Source of the DNA: Triplophysa rosa | Taxonomy: Eukaryota > Chordata > Actinopteri > Cypriniformes > Nemacheilidae | DNA length: 64,000 nucleotides | Assembly (NCBI RefSeq): GCF_024868665.1 | Contig: NC_079894.1 | Coordinates: 5,047,426-5,111,425 of the forward strand | Direction of reading: 5' to 3' | Shown: one piece after another, positions 1 to 12,100 of the stretch | Position numbering within the stretch: the stretch's first letter is position 1 | Layout: every line of letters begins with the position of its first letter | Notes under the pieces: generated by a model | Told to the model about the DNA's origin: nothing | Databases searched by the model: none | What the model saw: only the letters and a program-made list of their open reading frames with translations | Program-made: the position numbers and the translations under genes

Positions 1-311
1 TATATCAAAACTTTATTTTTGTGAGTGGATGCAGCAAAAATGGCCGGAAACACGCCTGCTGCTGCCCGCTCTTTGGGAATTACCTACTCAAGTTTGATAT
101 CTTGGTAAAGCTTAGAATTTCTACTTTCTGGTTCATTTACTCTCCACAATATCATTACAACGGTAAGCCAATAGACAGCGTTAAAACTAACCTGCTTCTT
201 AGCCATGGCCTGCCTTATGACTGGTTTTGTGGTCCAGGGTCACACACACATACATATATATGTATATATATATATATATATACTTGTTTTTCTATATTCT
301 AAAAAACGTAC
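1..311. other. Intron of the VWC gene with a mixed microsatellite
   Basis: This is non-coding sequence downstream of VWC coding exon 2. A (CA)n then (TA)n run occupies about 240-283. Nothing else is recognised. Confidence 0.6.
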
Positions 312-441
312 CATCCTTGCACTCTGGACAGCATTTTCCTTTTTGATAGACTGGGTTAACACATGGTGGAGGGGCACAGTCCGCTACCAGACAATTGACG
401 ATACCATCGCTGTCACAAGTGCACTGCTCACACGCTGATGG
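312..441 (-). CDS. VWC gene coding exon 2 (second VWC module)
   Basis: The acceptor TATTTACAG is at 442-450 and the donor G|GTACG at 312/311. The 130 bp encode PSACEQCTC through CCPECKDG, and the phase-1 end requires a further exon to the left. The start matches the phase-0 end of exon 1. Confidence 0.82.
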
Positions 442-1975
442 CTGTAAATAAATGCACAACATGAGATATATTTTTTTGCAATGTAAATTATTATATTCTT
501 TTAGAAGGTTGAATATCCAGACCCAAAACTGCAAGGCTGTAAGCAAAACACATGTTTGTGTTGTGGCAATCCAACAGAGCCTTAATATTTTAAAATGTGA
601 AGAGCATGATCATTCCACCCCCTCCTCGCTGTTTAAGCGGGAGCAGCATTACCACCTGTGGCTCAGCACTGGAAGTCGGGTTAAATGGACTGGAAGAAAA
701 GGATGTCAGCTCAGGCAAAGTGTATTCCTCTGAGTCTGTCAGAAAGCTTCAATTTTCTCCTCGGGGATCCCCCATTAGCCATAATAACCAAATCAGGGAG
801 ATAATGAAGCACATATAAGCACTTCTTCCAAGCCTGTGCCACCCGAGATCTTTTATTCTTCAATTCTTCATACGGAGTATTAAATTGCCCTTTATGACAA
901 CATTAGATTTGTTCTTTGTCTTGCCCATAAGAACAAAGGAAAGCTTATACTAGGTTACCTGTCTTACATTTAAACTTTCACAATGAAAACTGGCCAGGAA
1001 TAGATAGATGTATGGAAGAAATTGGCTCAAATCAAACAATTATGTTTCAGAAGTAAGAAACTGTTTTTGTTGACGTTAACAAAAATATATCCCATCCTGC
1101 CAAGGCTTTGATTTCTCTAATGCCTACACCAGATAAGAAAACGAGCACAGAAAACATTTTCACACAATACCTGGAAACGTTCTGGACGGGTCATTTTGAT
1201 CATTAACCACGTGATGGCGCTAAATATTTTGCATTATTCTTTGTGCACAATTCAGTGATTTTGAAACAATATCATGTAAGAACTACTACAACGTTCATGC
1301 AGTTGCAAATAAACTTTTTTTATAATTTAGCTAAACTTAAAATAATCAAAGTATATTCTTTAAATATTAAACATTATACTTTTATAGCTAGTATTCTTAA
1401 AACAAGTGTTTTTAATTTGGTATTTTGTTAGGCCTGTGATACACGTAACACCAACATTTCAATCGAGAACGTTAATTAGCCCATAATACAACAATGAAAA
1501 CAAGATCACAGCAAGTGCATGACATCATTAAAAGTTATATTTGTCAAGTCTAAAGGTTTAAATGGTTTTAGAAGGCTACTTTAGTCAATGAATAGCCTAC
1601 GCATATGTCCCATATTGCTGTGTATTATTTCGACTTTACCTGAAACTGCTGGCCCAGCTCGTAAACTTCGCCGCCGTACTCACAGCCGATCTTCTCGCAT
1701 CTCGGGCAGCAGTCTGTCGGGTAATGGCTGACATGGATGCAGGCGGCCGGCAGGGATGTGCACTCCGTCCTCGAGCATGCGGGTCCTTCTGCTGTACATT
1801 CACACTGAGTACAAGGATCCGAGTCTAAAAAGTACCATTCGCCCACATAGTACACGCTGCCGTTCGCCTCACAGGTCGTCTCGTGCTGTCCGGCGACCGA
1901 AAAAGCCAAAGCACACCGTCCACTGATCAGCAGGGTGAGCCAGAGAAAACTCACCATTGGTACACCCATGCCCAT
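312..1975 (-). CDS. Secreted VWC-domain (chordin-like) protein, first two coding exons, gene runs off the left edge
   Basis: Two minus-strand coding exons, 1640-1975 and 312-441, join in frame. Together they encode an N-terminal hydrophobic signal peptide (MGMGVPMVSFLWLTLLISG) followed by two cysteine-rich VWC modules. The first contains CTQCEC and a CCPRC ending; the second contains CEQCTC, CLVADC and CCPEC. The second module closely resembles that of VWC2/VWC2L (Brorin family), secreted extracellular proteins that modulate BMP signalling; the exact paralogue cannot be fixed from sequence alone. The ATG at 1975 is preferred over upstream TTG/GTG because it has G at -3 and +4. Exon 2 ends in phase 1 at a GTACG donor, so at least one more exon lies beyond position 1. 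It is divergent from ccdc24, with about 1.06 kb between the start codons. Confidence 0.85.
442..1639 (-). other. VWC gene intron 1, no recognisable feature
   Basis: The intron is AT-rich with GT-AG ends. I see no exon, RNA gene or clear repeat in it; short open frames here lack protein-like composition. Confidence 0.6.
1640..1975 (-). CDS. VWC gene coding exon 1 (signal peptide and first VWC module)
   Basis: There are 112 codons from ATG at 1975 to a CAG|GTAAAG donor at 1640/1639, phase 0. The exon carries the signal peptide, ten or more cysteines of the first VWC module, and the start of the second (CEYGGEVYELGQQFQ). Confidence 0.85.
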
Positions 1976-2424
1976 CACCGACAAACTTCTAAAAGAGAAA
2001 ATAAGACTTCTAAATGCACCACGACCATAAATTGTTTTGTTTTCAATAAATAGAGAGTTAACTAAAGAAGGTAAACGTTTGAAAAAGATTTAAAGTTTCA
2101 TGATCGAAATGAATGCAGGCTGTGCGCGCTTTCAAGGAGCTGTTGCGCGCGGAGTTGAACGCCTCCTGGGTTATGTTTCAACTTACACGTGACAGCCAAA
2201 TACCAGAATATTGATAGGCGGTGGTTTTATGAGCAATTCACTTCATCGCACATTTGTATATGTTCCCTTGAATTTAAAATGATAATAGTTATTTAAATGT
2301 AGGTAGCCTGTTTGAAAATGACAAAGTAAACAAACACATACCATTTAACTCTTTTTGTACTTAACACGCTGCTTTTTCATCTTTGGGTATATGCATTTTT
2401 TTGTATTTGTCTTTTAAAGACTAT

Positions 2425-2525
2425 CCCGAGCTTCATCCAATCACATGACTGCGCGAGCTCGTTTCCATAACAGCAGGGGTGTTTACGTCCGGGATACAGG
2501 AAGCGGCGTTTGCTCGGGTGAGATC
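2425..2525 (+). promoter_or_regulatory. Probable ccdc24 / divergent VWC gene promoter
   Basis: Between the divergent start codons is a locally GC/CpG-rich patch. It has a CCAAT box (ATCCAATCACATGAC, about 2437-2451), an ETS-like CAGGAAGCG (about 2496-2504), and then GGGTGAG, which could be the donor of a 5' UTR exon. The next AG (TTATCTCCAG, about 2945-2954) would be its acceptor. The promoter role is inferred. Confidence 0.45.
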
Positions 2526-2740
2526 CGTCTGTGGGAATATTTGCTTTTTGTAAAATAATTGCGTAAGCATGTACAGATGCATGGCATTTTAACGTCTTTT
2601 TTTTGTTATATGATGTGTAAGTTTACTGCCACCAAAGATTAATGTAGCATTGTTGGTAAAGCCTATCAATCATGCTTATTCGTCATGTTCAGGCTGTCAT
2701 ATCCTCCGTTACTTCGAATATGCTTTTGGACACACGCGCC

Positions 2741-2918
2741 TGACCCAAAGTTAACTTCCGGTATGTGTTTGGTTATAATACAACAATTTATTTTACATTT
2801 ATATGAATATTATTTTATATCAAAATTCTATTGTATATTAATTGTATTAAATTAAATTAAAACTACTCAACAGTTATTGATTCTTTGCGGAAGTCCACCG
2901 GAAGTTAACTTTGGGTCA
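2741..2918. mobile_element. Short inverted-repeat element (MITE), family with several copies in the window
   Basis: The left end TGACCCAAAGTTAACTTCCG is the reverse complement of the right end, which reads CGGAAGTTAACTTTGGGTCA. The interior is AT-rich. A related copy is at 29911-30086 and partial copies begin near 7862 and 53985. It probably lies in a 5' UTR intron of ccdc24. Confidence 0.7.
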
Positions 2919-2970
2919 CACACTTCTATGCTATCTATTTGAATTTATCTCCAGCTACTTCGCCTGCAGT

Positions 2971-2997
2971 ATGGACAAACTGAATGCACATCAGTGA
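2971..2997 (+). CDS. Upstream ORF in the ccdc24 leader
   Basis: An 8-codon ORF (MDKLNAHQ) ends at TGA 2995-2997, followed directly by a second TGA in the same frame. It lies 37 bp before the ccdc24 start and downstream of a plausible leader acceptor, so it could damp translation of the main frame. No proof of translation is visible. Confidence 0.35.
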   Translation: MDKLNAHQ

Positions 2998-3033
2998 TGA
3001 GTTTTTGTGCTTGGCTTTGGAAATAGAGGCTTC

Positions 3034-3165
3034 ATGGACAATTTCCAACGCCAACAATCTGTGTGGAATATAGTGAAGGAACATGTTCCCTATTCCGAGC
3101 TTCCTGAGATTCGAGCAGTCCTTGGAAATACCCTGGTTGATACGTGCAAAGACTTATATGCAGAG
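3034..3165 (+). CDS. ccdc24: ccdc24 coding exon 1
   Basis: There are 44 codons, MDNFQRQQ to DLYAE, with donor GAG|GTAAAT, phase 0. Confidence 0.85.
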
Positions 3166-6100
3166 GTAAATGAGTCTTGTATGTCATCTGTCTAGCAAAA
3201 GCATACTTGAAAATATATTAAATTAGTTCCAATCACTTAGCTTATTGTCAGTGTTTAAAGTATAGCATTCGTGTTGGATTTATGGTTTTGAAAGACATCA
3301 TCTGCTCTGAAGCGTAGGCAAGATGAACCCTTGCCGTCAGGGTTACAGTGTTTGGTGCTCTGCATTCATACATGCAACTTTCTTTTATAACTTTTGGCAC
3401 CAAATAAAAAAGTGTGTTAGTGTCACTTTAAACTAGTTTTGAATTACAGCTCCCAAGAGTGCTTTATCTTACCGAGCCTATAAGTGCCTGGAATGCAAGC
3501 CATACCTACATAGATCGGTTTCAGAGCTGGCTCTTTCAACAATTAATTACTTTCCAAAAACTCCATATGTTCTGACTATATACTCACAGACCACCATATG
3601 CATATGGAATTTGTGGGAGGCAGCTAGAAAAAAATGATGTGATGCATCCATTTCGTCCTTCCGCTGAACACTAAGTAGGATTTATGACCATGTGTTTAAA
3701 AGTCCTATCTGTTTGTTTGTGCACACCTGTTAAATACTTTTAAGATCTATTTCCTTTTTACATGAAAAGGCAATAGCCTAACCATGAATGTATATATTGC
3801 ATCAAAATGTTTTTTTTTTAGAACAAATCATATTAATATGAATAATCATTATGAAACCTGAGCATATGCCGGCAAAGGATTATTTGATTCTCGACCATTG
3901 AATAATCGTTCAATGTAAGTTTCTCTAGTAAGAATTTTTTTGAACTCTGACACTAATGTCTCTGTCTTTGACCTCATTTGAACCCAAGACACACTTCTAA
4001 CTTTCTGTCAAACGAAGAAGTTTTAAAAACAAGCTTCTTGTTTTTATTTTCTCCCTGTCTCTCTGTTGCCTTGAGTTTGTCACTCGGAAAAGTCATTCAA
4101 TCAAAAGATAACAGTCAACAAACAAGAAAATAAAAGAGTCTTTCGTATCAAGGTTTAAGACCCCGAATTTAGCTCAGGCAAATTCTCACGGCAACGTCTC
4201 TCTGGTGGATGTGCACATCATGAACACCAAGCTCTGCAGAGGCTGCAGTTGAAATGAGAGGAAGGCAGCTAGTCTGTGTTCAGAAGAGTTATTTCGGCTT
4301 GAAGCTGGTTTCGTGCAGGCACAGCGGGATCAGTATTCTCAGGGAGCTGTTTTTGCTCCGTCTTGCACTGCTTTCGACAAGCTTTGAAGTGTATTTTCAG
4401 AGTCCGAGGGGATGGTTGAAAGTCCCAGGTCAGGTGTGGAGATTGGTAATGGGGAGCAGACTTTGTCTGCCAGAGCCGTGACAGGCTTTCATTTTCGTCT
4501 CTGGTTATTTTTCACAGGGGTTTGCAAGCATATTGTAGCGGGGTTTTTTATTCACCCTGACATTTCCTGTAGCTCCAGTGGTAGAACATGGCATTAGCCG
4601 TGCCAAGTTCATGGTTCATGGGTTGAGAATGCATTGAAAAAAAATCTATATCTTGGATCTGCCGAATGCAATGAAGTTATAAAACAAGCAGTTTTCTACA
4701 TGCACTTTAAAGAGATTTCAGATTAGATACACTTGCTGCGATGTCTATATGTATAGTACAGCAGCTTGTAATATAGATTTGAAAAGTGCATTCCATGCAA
4801 ACCTGAGCCAAATGACAAACTCCTGTAAAGTTCTCTGCGGATTCCCTCCATTGACCTGTTCTAGGTGGAGATGTGGGAGAACATTTGGCTGGAGATCCAT
4901 TACTCTGAGCAGGGCAGCAGGCCAGAAACCCCAGCGTTCCCTCTGGCTGACCCCCCGGCTATTAAAGAGTTGCTAAAGGCTGAGATTCAACTGTTGCTGC
5001 TTACATTGAGGAAAAGAGCAGCCAGACATGGCAGGTAAGGGAAAACACTATACAATCCTCTAATATTACTGATACACCATATTGATTGTCAATAGTAACA
5101 CCAACACAACGTCATCAAGCCTCAAATATTACAACATCAACTATTTATAGCCAAAACAAGCAAGCAAACTTTATTTATAAAGCACTTTACAACCACCAAA
5201 GGAAAATAAATCAAAACTAATACAGACATAAAATACACAATAAAAGACTCCAGACACACTAAAACAATCAAAATGTCAACATCAGGTATTAAAAGCCAAG
5301 GCGAACAGATGGGAGAGATTTGAACGAAGAGAGTAAAAAGGCCTGTCTAAAAACCAGGGACAAATCGTTCCACAATTCCAAAATCGCATACTATGACAGT
5401 ACGTACTGATTTAAAGTACCCATCGACCGTTTAAACAGTACGTTCTATGTAGTATGTGTTTTGGTTGTATGAATACATTTTGGACATCTGCCATGTTTTA
5501 TTGTCATGTGACCCATATGCTCTTTGACCTATGACGTATTAAAAACAAGCTGTATGTAAGCGTTACTTTAGTCACGAGAAATTCATCCGTCGGTACTTAC
5601 ATTTGAAAAACGGATCAATCCAATCGGTTCTTGGTGGACGAAATCAAGTTCCGCCCTACATTTTTTTCTCTATCGCTACTACAGTTTCATGCCGACTTTA
5701 AAGTTTTCCGCTATTTTTATTTGATCAACTTTTGATATTTGATCGTTGCTCAGCTCTCGTGGCATCATGGGATAGAGAAGTGTCCATCCGATGCACATTC
5801 ACAAATCTCGGCGGAAGCAGTAGACCATCCGGGTATTTCTTGCCTACTGTTTTGTGCATACTGAGGTTTTGGACATACTAGTCATGACTCATAGTGATTT
5901 TCGCCTACTATAAAGTAGGAAACTAGGCGATTTCGAATGCAGGGCATACTCTAATAACTTGTACTAATAAAGACTAATACTAATACTAAAGGCTAAAACT
6001 AATTAAAAACAGAATTGGAGTTTTGCGCCTTGTAGTCTGTCTGTTTCAGTTTTTATTTTTTCCACATATTTTAATAAAGATTTGCATTTAAGATTTCGAT

Positions 6101-9100
6101 TCAGTTCTAAATGCTCTGTAGTTGCATTTTATTCCAGCATTTGTGTAGTGTTAAAAAACTGAAACAGCAAGTGCATCTGGACCAGTGTTGTGTGCGTTTG
6201 TTTACGTGTATTATTAGTATGGTTTTATAAACTAAAGTGGGCCCATTTAGTCCCACGTATTCAAATAGTACATTAACGATTATACTACTACTTAAAATAA
6301 TTGAAAATATACTTGAACTTTGCTGTAGTATACTTAATAAAATGAACTTGACGTATACTTCAATTTTGTTAACTGTTGTTCAGTCAAAGGTTTCCTTGAA
6401 TTTTCTTGTTTTAACCTTTTCATGCATTTATTTATTACAAACGCATTTTTCATGGAGTTATTGCCACTGAAATGTATAACAAGAATTTAAAAATGTCCAG
6501 TTGAGTGGACAGCATGCGTTTTGTTTACGTTTGAAGAGATACTGTGAACTCTATGCATAAAAGGTTTAATAGAAAATATGTCAATATAGAAAAACCTGAA
6601 GCTAATAACATTAAAGCATTATGGAACACTACAATCTTTTTGATAGACATGAATATTAATAACCAATAAGCAACTGTAACTCCAAAGCCACATTCTGAGG
6701 TGTCTGTCATCATTGTTTATTAAATATTACACGCATTCCTAAAACTGTTGCAAAGGAAGATCTGAATAACTTGTTTTAACTTGATTTTAATCTGAGTATC
6801 CCACGCTTTAACGGCTTTCCCTTACTTGATGAATGAATGTGCTGACCTTAATGGAAACCCCAAGTATTCTGTGTAGCTGCTCGGGGGGTTGAGTTCATAG
6901 GTCAGGGCTTTGCTTTTGAAATGTAGCATAGCTTTAAAGAATGCTTGCCGATCAATTATTTACTTTAAAGGCTCAGACAAGGCACAGAAGCAAGACTGTT
7001 TCATTAGAATGAAGTGAAGCAGGTTAACTACGTCAGCAGTCAAGACTGCATCTGGTTTGTTTGACAGGTCATGTTCTGTTTAAATTCGAAGTTTACATTT
7101 AAATTTGTTGTCTAGTGAGCTACGTAGGTTTTAAAGGTTACTTTGTACCACACAGGCTCACTGTGGGCCCTTGTCTAATGTAACATTAGGAAGGGCATTT
7201 AAACGTCCTAAACAAGAAGATATTTACAGGTACCAGTCAGACCAGAGGGGCAATTTCTCTCAGCAACCTGCTAGATAGTGAAAAGAATGTGTGTAGGTTC
7301 TAATTTTTAATGTTTCACATGACAAATGATGCATTACTTTTACTTTTGCATGATTTTTTTGCTGGTAAATCCAATTTCGGTCAATTACGTACTGTTTTAT
7401 TATATTGAATATTATAACTTAATATAATATTATATTAAGTTTGGGTAAATAAAATGCACTCATTTGCGTCATGGCAGTTATGGCACACTATTGTAAGGAG
7501 TAGTGCCTGGTTGCATGAATGCCCTTAAGTGAGGGTTTTCCTGCAAAAAAGAATATCCCTAAGGTAAGGGATTTCTTTAAGAGCGTTGCAAGAAAGGTCT
7601 TAATCGTCACCCTTACCTAAGTGTTAATACTCAGCATTCCACCATAGTTTCTGTCAAAACACGGCAATGGAGAAACGGTTGCCATATAGTTATGCTATAA
7701 AACAAATTTAACATTACACCTACCAAAACATTTGAGTTGCGGACAATATTAACAGTACAGGAAAGAGACAACACTAAAGATGCTAAAGCTTTTATTTTAG
7801 ATAAATACGCAAAAAGAAAAAACACCCTCTAAATCCGCTATAGACTGTTTCATCTGACGCGCGCATGGACTGCAGGTAACTTCCGGTCTGTGTTTGGCTA
7901 TAGTGGCTAATAATATAACTATTTATATTTTAATTCATTCATGTTAATATTAATTTATATTATTATTTTATTGTATAATAATTGTATTAAATAAATGATT
8001 TGTTGAAATGTGTTGTATGTTCATTTTATTAAATAAACAATTTGTTGATTGGTATTAATGACCGTACGGTACATTGACATCTAGCGGTTGAGTTTGGTAT
8101 CGCAGTCTAAATTCAAAATATCGGAGGGACAAGTTTAGCCAAGCCGTTTTCTTTTGCTTGTCATCAGAAATAATCTACAGGCATTCTATTGTTTGTCGTG
8201 GTCCTCTCATGAACGCACATCGTAAACTGACTGGGAAGAATATGTTGATGAAAGTCGTTATTTTGGTTTCTTTTGCGCACATGAAGTACTCTCGTCGTTT
8301 TCAAAACGTGTTTCAAAGACGCATTAAGGTCTTAAACCTAGAATGTCATATGGGTGAGTAAAAAATGACAAAATTCGGATTTTTGAAGGTTATTTTAGTT
8401 TACTAAAATTAAAACTTTGAAAACGTTCCTGTACATTGAAATCAAATATTGACCTAAAAATTATTGGAAAAACTTAGCTCAAGGAAAAATTGAAATGTTG
8501 CCTCAAAAATAAATTAGATAAATAAATAAAAATAAATAAGTTTAAAGCAGTAAAATTATAATAATAAACAAAAACTAAAATAAAAATTAGTTAATCGTAT
8601 TCAGCAACATTAAAAATAAACCAATAAATTGTAAAATGACAAAAGCATATAGCAAAATTGCTAAAACTTTCTCAGACTTTGTTTCTTTTATGACGTCACT
8701 AATAGCCCTTGCTGTAAATCAGGACAAATGTGGATTACTTCCCTTTCATATTGCTCCAGTTCTGGAGTTTTCCTGGCACCTGACGCAGGCCGAAGCAGGA
8801 AACCAAAGACTCAATGGTGTTTTAAGCCCTTTACCATGGGCAAGAGATCTTTTGAAAGGAATTGATTTAATGGATCTAGTTAGCAGCATTTTACCCTCCT
8901 TGTCAAATAGCTCCCCTCCCTCTTGTGTGGTCTGAGTTCTTGTATGTGTGATTTGTTGTGGCTGTTTGCAGTCAAGCTGCACCTGTTTCTTTATGCTGTA
9001 GCCTCCGCTGAATGGGCTTTGAGAGGGAACCTTAGTTCATCTGTGTGAACTGCAAATGGCCGAGTCTTTAAAAGCCAACCAAAGAAAGGTTCCTAAATCT

Positions 9101-12100
9101 CTGGAGAATGATACGACACAATCAGCTCAGGAAGGCCGCAAAGAGAAACTTGTGTGCACAGCGCAGTGTGTTTCACATGTAAGTGATTTATCAGTGCAGA
9201 TGGAGGGGCGTTTTCAAAGGGCCTCTTTTTTTATACCCGTATGCATTGTTGGATTTTTCATTCTCAACGTTTTGACGTGGCGGCTCTTCTGTGCCATCTT
9301 TGTTGGCAGGGGCGGATTCTTGTCCCTGTGAACACTGCTCATAGATCTGTGCCCACAATGTAGCCTCTGTTTCTGTCATTACCCCCCCTTTCCCGTACGA
9401 GCAGAACAGAGATTTCAGATTCTGCTTGTACCGAGCTGAGTCAGAGAAACTTGTTAATGTGTCTCCTGGCTCTTTTCATCAGGCTACAAAAGTCACACAA
9501 ACATGTAAACTGTATCCTGTGAAAAAGAAAGGCTTGTCCTGTGAAAGTGGGACAATAAGTGATACACAACACTACGATGTGATTAATGGCATTTGGTTAG
9601 AAAAGACCTTTAGCTTGGCTTATCTTTGTTGGATTTCAGGCTGTTCAAGCAAACGTTATCCTGTAATATAGCTCTTCTGCCTCATATGTTAGTATTATTG
9701 TTTAAGGGGAGGTTAGAAGGAACCGGTGGATTTGGTTAATGGTGCTTAAATAAAGCTGTCAGTCTGCGATTGTTTTTTAAATTTAAACTTTCCTTCCGAA
9801 TGAAACGCTGAATGTCTGCCTAATGCAAATCTTTATTTCTTCTTTCCAATAATATATACAAAAAGGCGTCCATTTTAATTCCTATGAAGTGGTCTTAGAT
9901 TAGCGAATGAAAACATCACTTTTGAGTGAGTAGAACTCTGTTGTACCCTTTTTACTGACAACCGAAAAAAAATGTGCTGCTTTAATATTGTATTATATTA
10001 GATCCGATTACATTCTGCGTTTTCAGTAGACATTTAGAGTTTTATTGTTATAATGATTCACTTTTAGAGTACAAAAGTAGATTAAAAACAGACTCTGCAA
10101 GCGTCTTTAATGAGTCACCTGAGACAAATTTGAACAGTTCTTTATGGAGATTTTTGGGGGGAAAGAGCTGAAAGTGAATTTTGTTAAAAATGAAATCTGA
10201 TTAAGGTATACGTTTTGTTTCATTGGTTTAATAAAGCAAAATCTTTTCGTCCCATTAGTTTTCTCTCGAAAACTTGCTTAAAGGAGGAGTATTAAACATT
10301 TCTCTCACACAACTATTGTTTGATGGAGATTCAATATGTAAAGAGTTAATTTGCAAAAATAGATAACTCAAAAATCATGTTTTTTTATTGTGCATTCCAA
10401 AACTAAAGTTGGGTTGTTTTGATTAAGTAATAATAACTCAATCAAAAAACATAAACAAACGTTACTGCACATGCACGCTTTTGTGGCCCAAATTTAACTT
10501 CGGGCCAGGCGCGTGCATGCAATGAAACCGTGTATACATTGTCATAAAAAAGGTACAAAAGCTATCACTGGGGCTGTACCCTTTAATGTTAAGGTGAATA
10601 TTTGGTACCAATGAATACATTTGAGGTACTAATTTGCATTCTTTAGGTGCAAAAGTGTGCTGTAAAAATACACAGTTTTTTTCCAACAGTGTATGTACGT
10701 ACATAAAATTATGTGCATTTTATTAAAAAAAAGGTTGTGTCGAAATGAAGTAAGTTGTTTAGATTTGGGATGGAATGAGGTTAAGTAAATTATGACAGAC
10801 TTTTCATTTTTGGGTGAACTGTTCCTTTAATACATGCACCCAGTGTTGGGTGTAACTAGTTACTAAGTAATTCGCTACTGTAATTTAATTACTTTTCTCT
10901 TGTAAAAAGTAAAGTAAGGGATTACTCTTATTTTTTCTGTAATGTAAAGTTACTTCTGATGCAATTCAGCTAAATACTGTGTAGTATATACAATAGTGGA
11001 AATGACATCAAAATTCTAAGTCTAACTTTAAAACGTATGCTTTAATGTATCCTTCTCACATTTGTGATACTTTGGTCAGTTAATAATACTACTTTATGTG
11101 GTTTTATATTATTTATTTGAATGAATTAAAAGAGCCGTTTCATGTCTATCCTTGAATCACTTAACTAATCACATCTAATCAAGGTTGATGTAGGATAAAT
11201 AGAAAGTAATTAGTTATTAAATACTTTGTGGATAGAGTACTTTGTAAAGTAATCTAATTACCCTATTGAATATGTAATTAGTAACTAGTAATTATTTACT
11301 TTTTCAGAGTAACTGTTGGCACAGCCATCCCCAAAAGAGCTAGAAATGCCTGTTCTCATAACGGAGGATAAAAACTTAGCACACAGACAGTCAAAGATTC
11401 GTTTTGCCTACATGCACCATCTCATTGAGAGTGAACAGTGGCCATTTATTAATGATTGTGCACCGGTGTGTCACCCCGCCCACTTCCAGAAACTAGTTCA
11501 CAGGATCAATTGAGAACATATACAATGACATAAATCAACAGTAACTTACCCAATACTGCATGCACCCCTGGTTAAGTATTACTGTGCTAGATTTTCGCAC
11601 TGAGACTGTGGTGTCACTGTCTACTTCAACGGTCTGTCATTCTCACTGTCATTAAATATGTGTCAGGGACGCTGAGGAGATCATGACCCAGTACAGTCCC
11701 GCTGTGGTGAGTTATGCACTGGGCAGCAGTAGCGCACAGAGGCAGAAGAGTCCCGACACCTGGTGTGAGACTGCCAAATCACCTTCTAGACCCCCATCAA
11801 GCTTGAGCGAGATTGGGAGCAGGTCAGTGTCTCAAAACATAACTGGTTGCGAATTAAGCATTCTGTAATCACTCCCCTCCATTTCCACTCCATTCCATTT
11901 TAAGCTTTCTTTTATGCTGTTTTGGGGACATTTTGGAAAAACTACACACGTGTCAAAACTTTAATAAAATGTTCTGTGTATTTTCTTAAATTCTGCAAAT
12001 CTTTAACGTTGCGTATGTTTGCTTGTCTTTTCAATTAAACGCCAAATCCCATCTTTAATCTGTCTTTAATTCTGACCCGCCAACAAGCCAACTCCTCTCC

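Larger units (their letters stand above)
5035..11666 (+). other. ccdc24 intron 2, repeat-bearing
   Basis: This is a 6.6-kb intron. It holds an inverted-repeat element (about 5376-5945), a partial copy of the TTCCGG element family from about 7862, the end of a TTCACCC-type element (about 10786-10830) and a CAGTGTTGGG element (10841 to about 11318). A patch near 8930-9380 is less AT-rich, with open frames on both strands, but has no splice support. Confidence 0.6.

Noticed and set aside
9056..9331. 91-codon ORF in ccdc24 intron 2
   Set aside because: It has an ATG start but no domain. The opposite strand is equally open, and it is not needed by the ccdc24 phase solution.
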